Source of the DNA: an uncultured Bacteroides sp.
GTDB lineage: Bacteria > Bacteroidota > Bacteroidia > Bacteroidales > Bacteroidaceae
Length of the DNA: 37,084 nucleotides
Reading direction: 5' to 3'
Assembly (NCBI GenBank): GCA_900542985.1
Contig: UQPQ01000027.1
Coordinates: forward strand, 1-37,084
The notes beneath the pieces are model-generated. The model searched no databases. It was not told the DNA's origin and was given only the letters and a program-made list of their open reading frames with translations. The number at the start of each line of letters is the position of its first letter. Position 1 is the first letter of the stretch. Positions 34,275 through 37,084 of this stretch are shown piece by piece. Made by a program: the position numbers and the translations under genes.

Positions 34275-35519
34275 ATGAACTGGAAACTATTTGTAGCTCG
34301 TCGTATTTACAAAAATAATAAAGACGGAAAAGAAGTCTCTAAGCCTGCCATACATATTGCTGTGGCAGGCATTGCTATTGGTTTGGCTGTCATGATTGTA
34401 GTGGTAGCTGTTGTAATCGGTTTCAAGCATCAGGTACGCGATAAGGTTGTAGGCTTGGGAGCCGATATCTTAGTGACCAGCTTGGACGATGCTCAGTCTT
34501 ATCAGGCTACACCGATAGTGGGAAATGACAGCTTGATGCAGGTGTTGCAGTCTGTACCGGAAGTGAGCCACGTACAGCGGTACTCTACAAAACCGGGCAT
34601 GATTATGACATCAGATAATTTCCAGGGAATGGTACTCAAAGGAATAGGACAGGAATATGATCTGACTTTCCTTAAGAAACATCTGCAAGAAGGCGAGATT
34701 CCTCTTTTTGCAGATTCGGCATCGAGTGGTAAGGTACTGGTATCACGGACTATCGCTAATAAATTATCTTTGAAAGTAGGCGATAAGCTGTATACATATT
34801 ATTTGGAAAGCAAGATACGAGCTCGCCGTTTGACAGTTGCAGGGATTTATCAGACTAATTTTTCGGCTTACGACGATCTGTTTCTGGTGACCGACCTGTA
34901 TACAGTGAATCGTTTGAATAACTGGAAGTCTGAACAGGTAAGCGGACTGGAAGCAGCCGTTTCTGATTATAGTAAACTGGATTGGGTAAACGATAGATTC
35001 CGTGAACATCTCGATACGAAAGAAGATCGTTATGGAAGCATATATTATTCCCGTACGGTAGAAGAAGCGTATCCTCAGATTTTTGCATGGCTCGATTTGC
35101 TGGACATCAATGTATGGGTAATCTTGATTCTAATGATAGGAATCGCAGGCTTTACCATGATATCCGGTCTGTTGATTATTATATTGGAACGTACCAATAT
35201 GATTGGAGTGCTTAAGGCATTGGGAGCAGACAATACAGCTATCCGCAAAGTCTTTCTATCTTTCTCGGTCTTTCTTATTACCAAGGGGATGATATGGGGA
35301 AATGCAATCGGACTGTCCATTTGTGTCATACAGTATTTCTTCCATCCCGTAAAACTCGATCCTGCTACTTATTATGTAGACTTTGTTCCGGTTGAATTCA
35401 ATTGGGGAATTTATCTGTTGCTCAATATCTGTACACTCATTGTGTCTGTTCTGATGCTTGTCGGTCCGTCTTATCTCATAAGCCGCATTCATCCGGCCAA
35501 GTCCATTCGTTTTGAATAA
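34275..35519 (+). CDS. FtsX/LolC-LolE-type ABC transporter permease
   Basis: A 414-residue inner-membrane protein with the MacB/FtsX layout: one helix near the N-terminus (about 29-50, IAVAGIAIGLAVMIVVVAVVIG), a periplasmic domain of about 220 residues, and three C-terminal helices (about 278-303, 325-347, 372-398). In lipoprotein-release systems two such subunits work with a LolD-type ATPase; no ATPase gene is next to it, so it must pair with one elsewhere. The N-terminal MNWKLFVARRIYKNNKDGKEVSKPAI is typical of the Bacteroidetes LolC/E-like proteins. It shares a transcript with the aminotransferase. Confidence 0.88.
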   Translation: MNWKLFVARRIYKNNKDGKEVSKPAIHIAVAGIAIGLAVMIVVVAVVIGFKHQVRDKVVGLGADILVTSLDDAQSYQATPIVGNDSLMQVLQSVPEVSHVQRYSTKPGMIMTSDNFQGMVLKGIGQEYDLTFLKKHLQEGEIPLFADSASSGKVLVSRTIANKLSLKVGDKLYTYYLESKIRARRLTVAGIYQTNFSAYDDLFLVTDLYTVNRLNNWKSEQVSGLEAAVSDYSKLDWVNDRFREHLDTKEDRYGSIYYSRTVEEAYPQIFAWLDLLDINVWVILILMIGIAGFTMISGLLIIILERTNMIGVLKALGADNTAIRKVFLSFSVFLITKGMIWGNAIGLSICVIQYFFHPVKLDPATYYVDFVPVEFNWGIYLLLNICTLIVSVLMLVGPSYLISRIHPAKSIRFE

Positions 35520-35531
35520 TACCCTAAGAGT

Positions 35532-36191
35532 TTATTCTTTGAATAACTGCACCTTTGCTCCGAAAGAGAATCTTAAGATGTCTTTCATTGTAAGAGCATG
35601 GTTAGTAGCCTTACTGATAATGTATAACTCACAAGTACCGACTTCGTAGAACAGTGAGATGTTTCGTAATGTTTTATGATGAGGGTTGAAACCTATTCGT
35701 TGTCCTATAAAAATATAAGGGCGGAGTTTTGTACTGAAGTTGTAATACTTGTTAGGATAACGGCCCGGTTCTTTTTTCCAGAATTCTTCACCTGCAATGG
35801 TTGTTACATAAAGACCACAGTAAAAAGGTTCTATAGCCCAATGATCATTCAGTGAAATGCTGAAAGGAATATAGTTCTGTTTGACAGTAAAGGTAAGCCT
35901 GAACTGGTTTGCATATTTTTTAGGAAGATATCCTACAAAGAAATCCGTTTCCCATTGCGCACGCTTTCCGTAATCCCACCCTATACCCAAAGAAGAAACT
36001 CCCATGCCTCCTGCATATTGGTATTTAACATGAGTCGGCTTTAAACGTTGCCATCCTTTATATCTTAAATGAACTCTTTTATCCCATTTTCGTACTGTTG
36101 TGACAGAATCGGAAGGCGATTCCGCAAAAAGTAAAGCAGGAAAGGAAATAAGTATAAAGAGAAAATGAATTTTAAAAATCAATGACTTCAT
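35532..36191 (-). CDS. Hypothetical secreted barrel-like protein
   Basis: A 219-residue protein with a signal peptide (MKSLIFKIHFLFILISFPALLFAES). The mature part has repeated aromatic beta-strand patterns (GGMGVSSLGIGWDYGKRAQWETDFFVGYLP, RLTFTVKQNYIPFSISL, LRPYIFIGQRIGFNP) and ends RFSFGAKVQLFKE, suggesting a small outer-membrane barrel. No family recognised. Its first 20 bases overlap the end of the phosphoesterase gene, so translation is probably coupled. It converges with the LolC/E-type permease, with only 12 bp between the stops. Confidence 0.72.
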   Translation of the reverse strand: MKSLIFKIHFLFILISFPALLFAESPSDSVTTVRKWDKRVHLRYKGWQRLKPTHVKYQYAGGMGVSSLGIGWDYGKRAQWETDFFVGYLPKKYANQFRLTFTVKQNYIPFSISLNDHWAIEPFYCGLYVTTIAGEEFWKKEPGRYPNKYYNFSTKLRPYIFIGQRIGFNPHHKTLRNISLFYEVGTCELYIISKATNHALTMKDILRFSFGAKVQLFKE

Positions 36192-36987
36192 AGGTATACT
36201 GATCTTGAGTGATGGTGAAATGTAAATAGGAACGTTTTTCTATATTGGCACATTGGTAATAAAAGATTCCGTCCTCAAATAAATCTTTTGCACTGAGGGT
36301 ATGGCCATGTCCATGAATACAGAACTGAAGACTGGGAAACAGTTTGATGTACTCGTGGAAGATAAAAGCCGTATTGTTGTTAAACTGTTCGGAATAGGGG
36401 GCTGCATGCATTGCTACTACAGTTTTTTTGATGGAAGGAGAAAGGTTCTCAAGCTCGTTACGAAGAAACGTAAAATCGGGCACAGCTTCTGTATAGTCAA
36501 ATTCCAAGGCATTGGTGTTAAGACAGATGAAACGTACATCTCCTGCTGTAAAAGCATAGTTCTCTTTCCCGAAAACTAGATTGAACACCTCTTTCCCGGT
36601 GGCCAGGCAGTCGTGATTTCCTAAAAGGCATACATAAGGAACTGTCAGACGGTTTAGGATGTCTCTTTGTTTCTCGAATTCCAGTTTCATTCCGAAATCA
36701 GAAATATCTCCAGTATGTATAACAAAGTCAATGTCATTGCGTGCATTGATATTCTCTACTGCATCTTCCGTTTCATCGTACCAGCGTTGGGTATCGCTGA
36801 TGACTGCAAAAGAGATTGTTTCTTTTGTTTGCAGGCTTTGCTCTATTTCCTGAATGTTTTTATCGTTTATTCCGGTCTCTCCGTCTATATCTAAATCGTA
36901 CGGGTGATACTCTATCATGTCGCATCCGGATAGGAAGCAAAGCGTAATCAGAGTGTATAACTGAAATAAATATTTAGTCTGATACAT
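36172..36987 (-). CDS. Calcineurin-like metallophosphoesterase lipoprotein
   Basis: A 271-residue protein with a lipoprotein signal: LSGC places the lipidated Cys at 22. Residues about 58-235 form a calcineurin-like metallophosphoesterase domain with metal-site motifs SDTQ (64-67), GDISD (93-97), GNHD (123-126), a His in VVAMHAAPYS and GHGH (226-229). All ligand positions appear intact, so it is probably active outside the cytoplasm on a phosphodiester or phosphomonoester of unknown identity. It is the first gene of a pair, with a 20-bp overlap with the downstream barrel-like gene. A -7 box lies 25 bp upstream. Confidence 0.88.
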   Translation of the reverse strand: MYQTKYLFQLYTLITLCFLSGCDMIEYHPYDLDIDGETGINDKNIQEIEQSLQTKETISFAVISDTQRWYDETEDAVENINARNDIDFVIHTGDISDFGMKLEFEKQRDILNRLTVPYVCLLGNHDCLATGKEVFNLVFGKENYAFTAGDVRFICLNTNALEFDYTEAVPDFTFLRNELENLSPSIKKTVVAMHAAPYSEQFNNNTAFIFHEYIKLFPSLQFCIHGHGHTLSAKDLFEDGIFYYQCANIEKRSYLHFTITQDQYTYEVIDF

Positions 36988-37011
36988 GGTTTATTTGTAA
37001 TTGATTACGGG

Positions 37012-37019
37012 CAAAAGTA
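37012..37019 (-). promoter_or_regulatory. Putative -7 box of the phosphoesterase pair
   Basis: The minus strand reads TACTTTTG, matching TAnnTTTG, 24 bp before the ATG. The -33 region near 37040 shows no clear TTTG. Confidence 0.45.
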
Positions 37020-37084
37020 GATATTAAATTTACCCGTTGGCGGAATTAATTTAAGTTGATAAATATGAGTAAAAAGTTGTACAT

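Noticed and set aside
35529..35548. Short hairpin between the converging 35519 and 35532 stops
   Set aside because: The stem is AT-only, has a bulge and overlaps the stop region; too weak to call a terminator.

Overview
The window reads as an ordinary chromosomal segment of a gut Bacteroidales bacterium, most like Bacteroides or Phocaeicola. Four things point there. Promoters repeatedly match the Bacteroides form (TTTG near -33, TAnnTTTG near -7). Ribosome binding sites are weak. The gene content is typical of the group: class III fructose bisphosphatase, type III glutamine synthetase, LL-diaminopimelate aminotransferase, and DUF4270 and DUF4494 proteins. The base composition is moderately AT-rich. 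I see no phage, insertion sequence, CRISPR array, rRNA or tRNA gene.

Layout. 1-1107: 5' part of guaA (GMP synthase), leaving the window on the minus strand. 1357-6011: a three-gene alpha-glucan operon (GH133-type debranching enzyme, GT4 glucan synthase-like transferase, GH57 amylase-like protein with a Lys/Ala-rich tail), ending in two terminators. 6192-8452 (minus): a stand-alone N-terminal half of a GT5 glycogen synthase followed by a DUF4270 lipoprotein. 8709-9913: panC-panD for pantothenate. 10018-12221: a Bcr/CflA-type drug exporter divergent from an AraC-family regulator, followed by a lone outer-membrane-type protein. 13168-13984: the only long gene-free stretch (817 bp), holding a pair of related palindromes and a short 22-bp tandem repeat. 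13985-21263 (minus): aspT-like transporter with fbp, and dapL with glnN. 21459-22947: a YitT membrane protein with a Crp/Fnr regulator. 22970-25885 (minus): a long-chain acyl-CoA ligase followed by a secreted protein with 16-residue repeats. 26169-26855: an aquaporin. 26948-27033: an unusual 86-bp palindrome array. 27060-29278 (minus): a small outer-membrane-type protein and a serine-type sulfatase. 29356-31512 (minus): DUF4494, YggS and a dihydroorotate-dehydrogenase-like protein. 31620-32855 (minus): a fucose-isomerase-like protein. 33055-35519: an aminotransferase and a LolC/E-type permease. 35532-36987 (minus): a calcineurin-like phosphoesterase lipoprotein overlapping a secreted barrel-like protein.

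How the genes fit together. The first 8.5 kb is concentrated on storage glucan turnover, with synthesis, debranching and hydrolysis genes adjacent, but no glgB or glgC is visible. Most other genes are housekeeping: purine, CoA precursor, gluconeogenesis, nitrogen assimilation and diaminopimelate. Several secreted or outer-membrane proteins of unknown role are tucked into these operons. No complete new defence or mobile system is evident. The least explained features are the two intergenic repeat arrays (13625-13712 and 26948-27033), the half-length GT5 protein, the Lys/Ala-tailed GH57, the repeat protein at 22970-24220 and the DHOD-like protein with an altered active-site motif.
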